Positions 16,077 through 23,998 of a stretch of 54,773 nucleotides of DNA are shown piece after piece. The position numbers and the translations under genes are program-made. How positions within the stretch are numbered: the stretch's first letter is position 1; the number at the start of each line of letters is the position of its first letter. The DNA is from Erysipelotrichaceae bacterium (GTDB lineage: Bacteria > Bacillota_I > Bacilli_A > Erysipelotrichales > Erysipelotrichaceae): positions 25,459 through 80,231 of the forward strand of contig JAUNEN010000005.1 in the NCBI GenBank assembly GCA_030525525.1, in the 5' to 3' direction. The notes beneath the pieces are model-generated. The model saw nothing but the letters and a program-made list of their open reading frames with translations. It did no database searches and was not told the origin of the DNA.

Positions 16077-16970
16077 ATGAAAAATATTACTAAAGTACTC
16101 GCATGCGGAATCCTTGCACTGGGCCTGGCAGCCTGCGGTGCAAAACAGGAGTCAGAGTCTGAAACTCCTGCTGAGACAGCCGGATGCAATCCGAACGGAT
16201 ACCAGATCACACCGCTTGAAGCGGCTCAGCTGCCTTTAAGCCTGCCGGATCTTGATGCCGGAGTGATCAACGGCAACTACGCACTTGAATCGGGTCTCAA
16301 TACATCAAACCCGGCAGTTTCGATTGAAGAGTTCAATGCAGAAACAAGTGTTCTGAGAACAAACTATGTCGCAGTCAGGGAAGGAACCGAAGATTCTCTG
16401 AAGATCAAAGCACTGGTCGCCGCACTCACTTCCGGCGAAGTCAATGACTATATCAGCAGCACCTACAAGGGAAGCGTCATTCCGTCATTCATCGACGAAA
16501 ACGGAAAAGAAGTCGCATCTTCCTCAATCCCTGAAGCGGATGGCGACAATGTGATCTCGGTCGGCGCTACTGCCGTTCCCCATGCAGAGATCCTGAAAGA
16601 TGTTGTCAAAGGTCTGCTTGAAAAGCATGGCTGGGAGCTTGATGTTGTTGAATATACAGATTATGTACAGCCCAATACAGCTCTTGAAGCAGGCGATCTC
16701 GATGCCAACTATTTCCAGACACTCGGCTATATGAACAATGAGAATGCATCGAGAGGTCTTCATCTGAAGGCTGCCGTCGGTGTTCATATCGAACCGATGG
16801 GAATCTATTCCGAAAAGGTCACTTCACTGTCAGATCTGAAACCCGGCGCAAGCATCGGTGTTCCCAATGATACCGATAACTACGGCCGTGCCATTCAGCT
16901 GCTCAACGATCTCGGGCTTCTGAAAGACGCACCGCTTGATCCTGAAAAGATCAAAGAAATCAACGGCTGA
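16077..16970 (+). CDS. metQ: Methionine ABC transporter binding lipoprotein, circularly permuted MetQ/NlpA
   Basis: Binds methionine outside the membrane and delivers it to MetNI. The signal peptide ends in LGLAAC (lipid-modified Cys20). The order of the domain is swapped. Residues about 43-138 (LEAAQLPLSLPDLDAGVING, NYALESGL, YKGSVIPSF) correspond to the C-terminal part of ordinary MetQ. Residues about 158-283 (ISVGATAVPHAEI, TDYVQPNTALEAGDLDANYF, HIEPMGIYS, GVPNDTDNYGRAIQLL) correspond to the normal N-terminal part. A hydrophilic linker (about 139-157) joins the old C- and N-termini. Total length (297) equals one full domain, nothing missing. ATG 16077 follows GGGAGGG; an in-frame ATG at 16059 lacks such a site. 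Confidence 0.92.
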   Translation: MKNITKVLACGILALGLAACGAKQESESETPAETAGCNPNGYQITPLEAAQLPLSLPDLDAGVINGNYALESGLNTSNPAVSIEEFNAETSVLRTNYVAVREGTEDSLKIKALVAALTSGEVNDYISSTYKGSVIPSFIDENGKEVASSSIPEADGDNVISVGATAVPHAEILKDVVKGLLEKHGWELDVVEYTDYVQPNTALEAGDLDANYFQTLGYMNNENASRGLHLKAAVGVHIEPMGIYSEKVTSLSDLKPGASIGVPNDTDNYGRAIQLLNDLGLLKDAPLDPEKIKEING

Positions 16971-16988
16971 TCAAAATCGGTTAAAATG

Positions 16989-17022
16989 AGATGCAGCAGT
17001 GTTTATAAAACCTGCTGCATCT
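16989..17022 (+). other. Strong intercistronic hairpin between metQ and the acyltransferase gene
   Basis: AGATGCAGCAG (16989-16999) pairs perfectly with CTGCTGCATCT (17012-17022). Inside, GTTT and AAAC pair around a 3-nt loop with a single bulged T, giving about 15 bp. No T-run follows (next bases GATTGTGAGG), so it is more likely an mRNA processing or stability hairpin or a weak terminator, favouring metQ over the downstream genes. Confidence 0.7.
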
Positions 17023-17040
17023 GATTGTGAGGGGGTCACG

Positions 17041-18933
17041 ATGAGTACAAAAAGGGAAGGTACTTATATCAGCGCTCTGAGCGGCCTCAAGGCACTTGCG
17101 GCTTTGATGGTTGTTTTTTATCATCTGCGGTTTCCGTTTGCACAGGGCGGACTTCTCGGTGTGACGGTTTTCTTTGTGATTTCCGGCTTTACGATTGCAA
17201 GAAGTCTTCTGAAGGAAGCCGAACAGAAAAATTCGGTTGATTTCGGAAATTTCTGGTTAAGGAGAATCAAAAGGATTCTGCCCGGTCTGATTGTTCTGAT
17301 TTCGGTTACTGTCGTTTTGAATGCGATCTTCAGCAGAGTTCTTTTTACAAAGGAGTGCCGTGATATTGTTTCCGTTCTGACCGGTACCAACAACTGGTGG
17401 CAGATTTTCAACAATGTTTCCTATTTTGAAAATGCCGGTGCTCCTTCACCTTTAACGCATACATGGTCGCTGGCGATTGAGATCCAGTTTTATCTTGTCA
17501 TCTCATTGATGGCTGTTCTGACTGCACGCTCTCAAAGCCGCAGAAAAATCCTCGGGATTGCATGTTCGGCGATCAGTATTGTCTCAATGGCGCTGATGGT
17601 CATCCTGTTTGATCCTTCCAAAGATCCCAGCCGTGTCTATTACGGAACAGATACAAGAATCTTTTCTTTAATGGGCGGTGCCCTGATTGCCATATATGAA
17701 GACAGAATCAGAAAACTGTTTGCTCAGCCCTTACCTGCAGAAGGGGCCGGATGGCTCAGTCTTTCAGCACTTGGCTTTATGATGGTCACGATCAGCGGCT
17801 ATGATGCCTTTATGTACAGGGGCGGACAGATCATAGCGAGCGGTTTATGCTGCGTGCTTGTGATGTCTTTGCTCAATCAGAAGACTTTGATTTCAAAGCT
17901 GCTGTCGCTTTCACCTTTGACATGGTGCGGCACATACAGCTACGGGATTTACCTCTGGCATTATCCGCTTATGCTGTTAATTATGAATGGCGAAAAAGCA
18001 GGCCTTCTGAAGTCGCTTTGTGTCATTGTGCTGAGTGTCATCATGTCACTTCTGTCAGATCTTCTGTTTGAAAGACCTGTGAACAAAGGCAGCTATGCAA
18101 AAGCACTGAATGCAATAAGAACGGTTCCGAAAACTGAAAAGGGAAAGCGCCGGAAGAAAGCAGCTTCTGCATTCTTGATGCGCTCGGCTTTGATGAATGC
18201 TGTACTGATCCTTTCCGCAGGTTTATGCATTGCGCTTGTCCCGCGGCAAAGTGCAGTTGCCAATATTGATGAGCTGGAAAAGCAGGCGGAAAAGGCATCT
18301 GAAATGACAGCTCAGAAAATCAAAGAACGCGAAGAAGCCGCCGCATCAACTCCCGTAACAGAGCCTTCCGGGACTGAAGAACCTGTGAGCAGTGCTGAGC
18401 CCGTCAAAGAGAAAACCGATGAAGAAATCCTGAATGAAATCGATCTGCTTTTAATCGGTGATTCGGTAGCGCTCGGCGCATCGGAAGCGTTCTATGAAGT
18501 TTTCCCTAACAGCATCTGCGACGCTGCTGTCAGCCGTTATACGACAGAGAGCTTTACGATTTATGACATCTGGCGCTATGAGCACGGCTGGAACGGATAC
18601 GGCGTAATCTTTGCTCTCGGTGCAAACGGCATGCTGTATGATTCGCTGCCGACATTAAGAGAGATGATCACACCGGAAAGACCTTTCTTCCTGTTAACGG
18701 CAAGAGCGCCTCATACCGAGTGGGGAGACATCAACAACGAAGAGATGCATAAATTTGCATCCGAACATGAAAACACATACATCATCGACTGGTATGCATA
18801 CAGCGAAGGTCATCCGGAATACTTCATTGAAGACGGAACGCATCTGACGCCTGAAGGCACAAAGGCATATGCCGAATGCATCAGACAGGCTGTTCTTGAA
18901 GTTTACAGAGCCCGTGAAAAGGAGAATGCTTAA
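17041..18933 (+). CDS. OatA-type acyltransferase with SGNH domain
   Basis: Predicted O-acetyltransferase of cell-wall sugars. The N-terminal acyltransferase-3 membrane domain (about residues 1-400) begins ISALSGLKALAALMVVFYHL with the conserved histidine, followed by FFVISGFTIARSLL, RRIKRILPGL and THTWSLAIEIQFYL. A charged Glu/Lys/Ala linker leads to an extracellular SGNH esterase-like domain (about 465-630) with LLIGDSVALGASEAF (block I Ser) and DGTHLTPEG (Asp/His pair). Its 630 residues fit OatA. ATG 17041 has GAGGGGG 5 nt upstream; the frame is open to 16999 but that part is the hairpin. It lies between metQ and metN, an unusual position. Confidence 0.88.
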   Translation: MSTKREGTYISALSGLKALAALMVVFYHLRFPFAQGGLLGVTVFFVISGFTIARSLLKEAEQKNSVDFGNFWLRRIKRILPGLIVLISVTVVLNAIFSRVLFTKECRDIVSVLTGTNNWWQIFNNVSYFENAGAPSPLTHTWSLAIEIQFYLVISLMAVLTARSQSRRKILGIACSAISIVSMALMVILFDPSKDPSRVYYGTDTRIFSLMGGALIAIYEDRIRKLFAQPLPAEGAGWLSLSALGFMMVTISGYDAFMYRGGQIIASGLCCVLVMSLLNQKTLISKLLSLSPLTWCGTYSYGIYLWHYPLMLLIMNGEKAGLLKSLCVIVLSVIMSLLSDLLFERPVNKGSYAKALNAIRTVPKTEKGKRRKKAASAFLMRSALMNAVLILSAGLCIALVPRQSAVANIDELEKQAEKASEMTAQKIKEREEAAASTPVTEPSGTEEPVSSAEPVKEKTDEEILNEIDLLLIGDSVALGASEAFYEVFPNSICDAAVSRYTTESFTIYDIWRYEHGWNGYGVIFALGANGMLYDSLPTLREMITPERPFFLLTARAPHTEWGDINNEEMHKFASEHENTYIIDWYAYSEGHPEYFIEDGTHLTPEGTKAYAECIRQAVLEVYRAREKENA

Positions 18934-18977
18934 ACACAGGGAACAGATATCAGCCGGTACTGAAAAGAGGAATTGCA

Positions 18978-19943
18978 ATGATTATACTGAATGAAGTTGT
19001 CAAAAACTTCGGTGATCTGAAAGTTCTCAAAGGAATTTCGATCACAATTGAAGATCACGAAATATACGGGATTATCGGCCAGAGCGGCGCCGGCAAATCG
19101 ACCCTGCTCAGATGCATCAACGGCCTGGAATCCTATCAGTCGGGCACCATTACCGTAAACGGGGAAACGGTCGATCTGAATGACAGGAAAAAGCTCAGAC
19201 TGCTGCAGAAGGAAATGGGAATGATCTTCCAGAATTTCAATCTGCTCAACAGACTTGATGTCTATGACAATGTCGCTTTGCCGATGAAATTCTGGGGCTT
19301 AAAGACAAAGACACCGGAAGCGCATCAGAAGATCATGGATCTTCTCGATCTTGTCGGTCTCAAAGACAAGGTACATGCCCGCCCAGGCGAACTTTCCGGC
19401 GGTCAGAAACAGAGAGTCGCAATTGCCCGTGCGCTTGTTCTTGATCCGAAGATCCTTTTATGCGATGAGGCAACCAGTGCACTTGATCCGGGAATCACCC
19501 GTGAAATCCTGGCACTGCTGCAGAAGATCAACCGGGAGATGGGAATCACGATCATCGTTGTCACCCATCAGATGGAAGTGGTCAAGCAGATCTGCGAAAA
19601 GGTGGCGTTCATCAAAGACGGCAGCGTGATCGCCGAAGGCAAACCGGAAGATCTGTTTGTGCGTCCTTCAAGCGAAGTCAAGGCATTCCTGCAGGAGGAA
19701 AGCGATCATCTTCCTGAAGACGGCGTCAATATTCAGCTCTTCTTTACCGAAGAAAGCTCGGATGATCCGGTCATTACAATGATGGCAAGGGAACTCGGCA
19801 TCGATTTCTCGATCTGCTGGGGAAAGCTAGAAGATTTCCGTTCGAATGTTTACGGCAGTCTGATCATCAACATCAGAAAAGAAGATCAGGAAAGGGTGAT
19901 TTCCTACCTTTCCGAACGTCATGTTATTTCGGAGGTGCTCTGA
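18978..19943 (+). CDS. metN: Methionine ABC transporter ATP-binding protein MetN
   Basis: ATPase of the MetNIQ importer. It has Walker A GQSGAGKSTLLR, the Q-loop MGMIFQNFNLL, signature LSGGQKQRVAIARAL, Walker B ILLCDEATSALD and the H-loop VTHQ. The C-terminal NIL (ACT-like) domain that senses methionine in this family spans about residues 245-321 (VNIQLFFTEESSDDP, LIINIRKED). It has 321 residues, slightly short of the usual 340. AAGAGGA precedes the ATG. The stop is one base before the metI start, so the two are coupled. Confidence 0.95.
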   Translation: MIILNEVVKNFGDLKVLKGISITIEDHEIYGIIGQSGAGKSTLLRCINGLESYQSGTITVNGETVDLNDRKKLRLLQKEMGMIFQNFNLLNRLDVYDNVALPMKFWGLKTKTPEAHQKIMDLLDLVGLKDKVHARPGELSGGQKQRVAIARALVLDPKILLCDEATSALDPGITREILALLQKINREMGITIIVVTHQMEVVKQICEKVAFIKDGSVIAEGKPEDLFVRPSSEVKAFLQEESDHLPEDGVNIQLFFTEESSDDPVITMMARELGIDFSICWGKLEDFRSNVYGSLIINIRKEDQERVISYLSERHVISEVL

Positions 19944-19944
19944 T

Positions 19945-20580
19945 ATGTGGGAAACAATACTGAATGCGTCGGTGCAGACACTGACGATGGTGTTCTGGTC
20001 AACATTGATTTCAGTCATTCTCGGATTCATTCCGGCAGTGATCATGACACTGACGGCACCGGATGGATTAAGACCGAACAAACCTGTCTATGAAACGCTC
20101 AGCCTGATTGTCAATGTATTCCGTTCCTTTCCGTTCATCATTCTGATGATTATCATGATTCCTTTTACAAGAATGCTGATCGGCAAGGCCATCGGTACAG
20201 CCGCTGCGATTGTGCCTCTGACTGCTTCGGCAATTCCATATATTGCCCGCGTGTTTGAGACAAGCCTCAGAGAAACCGATCCCGGTGTCATTGAAGCGGC
20301 AAGAAGCTTCGGTGCAAGCGACTGGCAGATCATCTTCCGTGTCTATGTCAAGGAATCCATTCCCCGCATGGTCAACGGCATCATTCTTCTGATTATTTCA
20401 TTAATCGGCTATTCGGCAATGGCCGGAACGATGGGCGGCGGCGGCATCGGCGATGTCGCGGTCAGATACGGCTATCAGGGATACAAGCTGTCCTATCTTG
20501 TTGTCTGCTCAATCGTACTGATTGTCTTTGTACAGGCCGTACAGATGATCGGCAACTGGCTGTTCAGAAAACTGTCTTGA
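19945..20580 (+). CDS. metI: Methionine ABC transporter permease MetI
   Basis: Membrane subunit of MetNIQ, five membrane segments predicted from hydrophobicity. It shows FRSFPFIILMIIMIPFTRML, the coupling-helix (EAA) motif VIEAARSFGASDWQII, and GGGGIGDVAVRYGYQ, typical of MetI. It has 211 residues, normal. ATG 19945 lies one base after the metN stop with GGAGG 9 nt upstream. A clear terminator follows, ending the metQ-oatA-like-metN-metI unit. Confidence 0.95.
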   Translation: MWETILNASVQTLTMVFWSTLISVILGFIPAVIMTLTAPDGLRPNKPVYETLSLIVNVFRSFPFIILMIIMIPFTRMLIGKAIGTAAAIVPLTASAIPYIARVFETSLRETDPGVIEAARSFGASDWQIIFRVYVKESIPRMVNGIILLIISLIGYSAMAGTMGGGGIGDVAVRYGYQGYKLSYLVVCSIVLIVFVQAVQMIGNWLFRKLS

Positions 20581-20582
20581 TC

Positions 20583-20608
20583 AAAACTGCAGAAAATGCA
20601 GTTTTTTT
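20583..20608 (+). terminator. metI operon terminator
   Basis: AAAACTGCA, loop GAAAA, TGCAGTTTT and further T residues: a 9-bp stem with a T-run, 3 nt after the metI stop. Confidence 0.9.
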
Positions 20609-20677
20609 GATTCACGCTCTGACAGATGGTTTACAAAAATGAGGATGCCGGCATACCGGTCGGGTGCAAAGCTGATT

Positions 20678-20705
20678 TTGTATTTGCAGACATTTATGGT
20701 AGAAT
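20678..20705 (+). promoter_or_regulatory. Promoter of the CorC/HlyC-like pair
   Basis: TTGTAT (20678-20683), 16 nt, TAGAAT (20700-20705), with TGG just before the -10 (extended -10). Confidence 0.55.
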
Positions 20706-20736
20706 GTTGCTCGTGATTGGAGAGTGATAAAACTTT

Positions 20737-22029
20737 ATGGATGATGGCGGTAGCAGTATATCGTGGCTCATAACAGTGATTATTCTTATTTTATGCGCAA
20801 TGTTCTTTGCGATGGTGGAAACTTCATTTGCTTCGGTTTCCGAAACAAGACTGAAGGCTCTTTCAGACAAAGGCAGAACAGATGCGAAAAAAGCGCTTCA
20901 GATCACAGATCATTTTGACCGTGCAATCACGACAATTCTGATCTGTACAAATATTGTTCATATCGCCGCCGCTTCGGTGGTGACAGTTAACGTAACCCGT
21001 ATGTGGGGAGTATCGGCAGTAACTCTGTCGACATTGATCACAACGATCGCTGTATTCTTTTTCGGTGAAATGCTGCCGAAAAGCATTGCCAGAAAATACA
21101 GCGAGAGGATCGCTCTGTCCACGGCGGGCATTTTGCATTTCCTGATGACTGTGCTGACGCCTGTCAGTGCACTTCTGACATGGATCGGAAATGCTGCAAG
21201 CTCACTCACCAAAGGGGACAGCGATGTTTCCGTTACAGAAGATGAAATCTATGACATCATTGAGGATATGACCGAGCAGGGAACGCTTGATGAAGATCAG
21301 GGAGATCTGATTTCATCTGCTCTGATGTTCCAGGAAGTGACGGCTGAAAGCATTCTGACAAGCCGTGTGGATCTGGCCGCAATCGATGTGTCGATGAGTC
21401 AGGAACAGATTCTCGAATATATCAAGAAGGTCAACCACAGCCGTCTGCCGGTTTATGAAGGAACGATCGATCATATCATCGGTATTCTTTCAATCCGCAA
21501 ATATATCCGTACATATCTTCTTGAAGGTGAAGTCAAGGATGTCAGGGAACTTCTGGATGAAGTTCTGTTTGTCCATCAGTCTTCAAAGATCGATGATCTG
21601 TTTACGGAAATGACCGAAAAGAAACTAAATGTCGCTGTTGTGACAGACAACTATGGCGGAACACTGGGTATTGTGACAATCGAAGATATCCTTGAGGAAC
21701 TGGTCGGTGAAATCTGGGATGAAGATGATCTTGTCGAAGAAAATATCGTGAAAATTTCCGACAATCTTTACAGTGTCAATGCCAATGAACATGTCATCGA
21801 TGTACTTGATGATCTCGGTATTCATTACAGCGATGAAGAAGAACAGAAAATCACAAACAAGCTGATGAGCCAGCTGGCTTTTGAAGCTTTTACACAGATT
21901 CCGAAGGAAGGCGATTCTTTTGAATATCTGAATACACTGATTACGATTCAGATCATGAAGCAGAACCGCATTATCAGACTGAAAGTCAAAATCAATAACA
22001 GCAGCGAGAAAGGAGAGAACACATTATGA
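20737..22029 (+). CDS. CNNM/CorC-HlyC family membrane protein, copy 1
   Basis: Likely divalent-cation (Mg/Co) transport or efflux protein. An N-terminal CNNM/DUF21 membrane domain (about residues 1-180: MFFAMVETSFASVSETRLKAL, FFGEMLPKSIARKY) is followed by a CBS pair (SRLPVYEGTIDHIIGILSI, LNVAVVTDNYGGTLGIVTIE) and a C-terminal CorC_HlyC domain. Its 430 residues are typical. GGAGAG lies somewhat far upstream (about 14 nt). Its stop overlaps the next start as ATGA; the next protein is a paralogue with the same layout. Confidence 0.9.
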   Translation: MDDGGSSISWLITVIILILCAMFFAMVETSFASVSETRLKALSDKGRTDAKKALQITDHFDRAITTILICTNIVHIAAASVVTVNVTRMWGVSAVTLSTLITTIAVFFFGEMLPKSIARKYSERIALSTAGILHFLMTVLTPVSALLTWIGNAASSLTKGDSDVSVTEDEIYDIIEDMTEQGTLDEDQGDLISSALMFQEVTAESILTSRVDLAAIDVSMSQEQILEYIKKVNHSRLPVYEGTIDHIIGILSIRKYIRTYLLEGEVKDVRELLDEVLFVHQSSKIDDLFTEMTEKKLNVAVVTDNYGGTLGIVTIEDILEELVGEIWDEDDLVEENIVKISDNLYSVNANEHVIDVLDDLGIHYSDEEEQKITNKLMSQLAFEAFTQIPKEGDSFEYLNTLITIQIMKQNRIIRLKVKINNSSEKGENTL

Positions 22030-23285
22030 CAGTGGTTTATCTTTGTATCGCGGCTGTTGTCGCATGCGTGATCGGCTCCGCTTTCTTCTCGGCAAGTGAA
22101 ATGTCCTATTCTTCCTGCAACAGAATCAGAATTGAGAATGCGGCGGAAGAAGGGGATGTGAAAGCAAAAAGAGCTCTTAAGATCACCGAGAATTACGATG
22201 ATGCGCTTTCCGCAATTCTGGTCGGAAACAACCTCGTCAATATTGCCGGTTCTGCACTCGGTTCAGTGGCAGTCCTGCTGTCGCTTGGAGAGGAATATGC
22301 GTGGGTATCCACCGCTGCCGTAACAGTGGCAGTCATCATATTCGGTGAAACAATCCCGAAGATCACCGCCAAAAAGAATGCGACAAGATTTGCTTTAAGC
22401 TTCTCCGGACTGACGCGTTTTCTGATGATTGTATTAAGACCGGTTACCTGGGTTGTTGTATCACTTGTTGATTTGATTACGAGCGGCATGAAAGGCGAAG
22501 TGATTGAAGATGAAGATGCGGCAGTCGAAGAGCTGCACTCCATCATTGAAACTGCCGAAGATGAAAATGTCATTGACGAAGATTCATCCGAACTGATCAG
22601 TGCAGCCATTGATTTTGCGGATATTTCCGTATCCGAAGTCATGACGGCAAGAGTTGATATCGAAGCGATCGATATCGATGATACATGGGAAGACATCATG
22701 GAGATCATCGCATCTTCACCGTTCTCAAGAATTCCTGTCTATGAAGACAGCATCGACAATGTCATCGGTATTCTTTCACTGAATCATTTCTACAGAGCTG
22801 CCATCGACAATGAAAAGGTCGATATCAGAGAATTACTGATGCAGCCGTACTTTGTCTATAAGACAATGAAACTGCCCAATGTCCTCGGACTGCTCAGAGA
22901 TTCCCAGCAGCATCTTGCCGTTGTTTCCGATGAATACGGCGGAACGCTTGGTGTGGTGACGATGGAAGACGTTCTTGAAGAGCTGGTCGGCGATATCTGG
23001 GATGAAACCGATAAAGTCGAAGAAGAAATCCAGGTGATTGATGACGGTGTCTTCAGAATTGACGGCGATACGCCGGTTCATGAACTGATGGAATTGATGA
23101 ACTGGGACGAGGCTGTCTTTGACTTTGAAAGTGAAACAGTCGGCGGCTGGTGCATCGAGATGCTTGAAACCTTCCCAGATGCAGGTTCATCCTTTACATT
23201 CCGCAATACCCTTGTGACAGTCACGGAAGTGGAAGAGCGCCGGGTGACCAAGGTGGAAGTGAAGGTCTTAGAAGATCAGGAATAA
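22026..23285 (+). CDS. CNNM/CorC-HlyC family membrane protein, copy 2
   Basis: Same domain order as its neighbour: CNNM/DUF21 membrane part (GSAFFSASEMSYSSCNRIRI, IIFGETIPKITAKKN), CBS pair (SRIPVYEDSIDNVIGILSL, HLAVVSDEYGGTLGVVTMED) and the CorC_HlyC tail (DTPVHELMELMNWD). It has 419 residues. The SASE and GETIPK motifs of the transmembrane metal site are visible. AAGGAGAG precedes the ATG, which overlaps the stop of copy 1, so the two are made together and may form a heteromer (inference). rsmE follows 2 nt later. Confidence 0.9.
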   Translation: MTVVYLCIAAVVACVIGSAFFSASEMSYSSCNRIRIENAAEEGDVKAKRALKITENYDDALSAILVGNNLVNIAGSALGSVAVLLSLGEEYAWVSTAAVTVAVIIFGETIPKITAKKNATRFALSFSGLTRFLMIVLRPVTWVVVSLVDLITSGMKGEVIEDEDAAVEELHSIIETAEDENVIDEDSSELISAAIDFADISVSEVMTARVDIEAIDIDDTWEDIMEIIASSPFSRIPVYEDSIDNVIGILSLNHFYRAAIDNEKVDIRELLMQPYFVYKTMKLPNVLGLLRDSQQHLAVVSDEYGGTLGVVTMEDVLEELVGDIWDETDKVEEEIQVIDDGVFRIDGDTPVHELMELMNWDEAVFDFESETVGGWCIEMLETFPDAGSSFTFRNTLVTVTEVEERRVTKVEVKVLEDQE

Positions 23286-23287
23286 CT

Positions 23288-23998
23288 ATGCAGCAATACT
23301 TTATCGAGCCCCTGATGAAACAGGGAGAAATCTATACATTTACAAAGGAACAGGCACATCATTTACGTGATGTGCTTCGTTTGAATCATGAGACAGTCCG
23401 CTTAGTCGATCCAAAGCACGCCTGGTTTGCGGAATGCTACAGCGAGGGGAAGGATTTTGTTGCGCTGATCAAAGAAGAAGATCCACGCATCAATGAGCCT
23501 TCGATTGACATCACACTTGCCATGGCACTGATCAGACGCGAGAAGTTTGAACTTGTGCTGCAGAAGGCAGCGGAGCTTGGCGTAACGAAAATCGTTCCGT
23601 TTGAATCTTCCCGATGCGTCGTTAAGGCAAAGAGTGAAAAAAGCGAAAAGCAGAAAGAGCGCTACCGCAGTATTGTTCTTTCCGCCAGCGAGCAGTGCAA
23701 GCGCAATATTGTCCCGGAAGTGACGGATGTTGTGAAGCTCTCTGAACTTGATCGGTATAAGTCGGAAGCATCTCTGGCTGCCTATGAAAATGCATCGGTT
23801 CATTCAGTGAAGATTTCCGAAAGACTGAACGCCCGTTCGGTTACGGTTGTGATCGGTCCGGAAGGCGGCTTTTCGGAAGACGAAGTCAATGAACTGATCG
23901 AGATGGGATATGAGCCGGTGACCCTTGGCTCAAGAATCCTGAGAGCTGAAACAGCGGCGCTTTATGCATGCAGCGTGATCGCGGAAGGAGCGTTCTGA
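23288..23998 (+). CDS. rsmE: 16S rRNA (uracil-1498-N3)-methyltransferase RsmE
   Basis: SPOUT-class methyltransferase acting on 16S rRNA U1498. The N-terminal PUA-like part (HHLRDVLRL) precedes the knotted SAM site: KIVPFESSRCV, VVIGPEGGFSEDEV and LGSRILRAETAALYA. It has 236 residues, normal. It starts 2 nt after the preceding stop, and its own stop overlaps the next ATG (TGATG). Confidence 0.95.
   Translation: MQQYFIEPLMKQGEIYTFTKEQAHHLRDVLRLNHETVRLVDPKHAWFAECYSEGKDFVALIKEEDPRINEPSIDITLAMALIRREKFELVLQKAAELGVTKIVPFESSRCVVKAKSEKSEKQKERYRSIVLSASEQCKRNIVPEVTDVVKLSELDRYKSEASLAAYENASVHSVKISERLNARSVTVVIGPEGGFSEDEVNELIEMGYEPVTLGSRILRAETAALYACSVIAEGAF

Noticed and set aside
16077-16970. Explaining the swapped MetQ order as an assembly error or frameshifted pair of genes
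   Set aside because: A single open frame runs through signal peptide, both halves and a plausible linker, with total length equal to one domain; an error would be expected to break the frame or leave a missing part.
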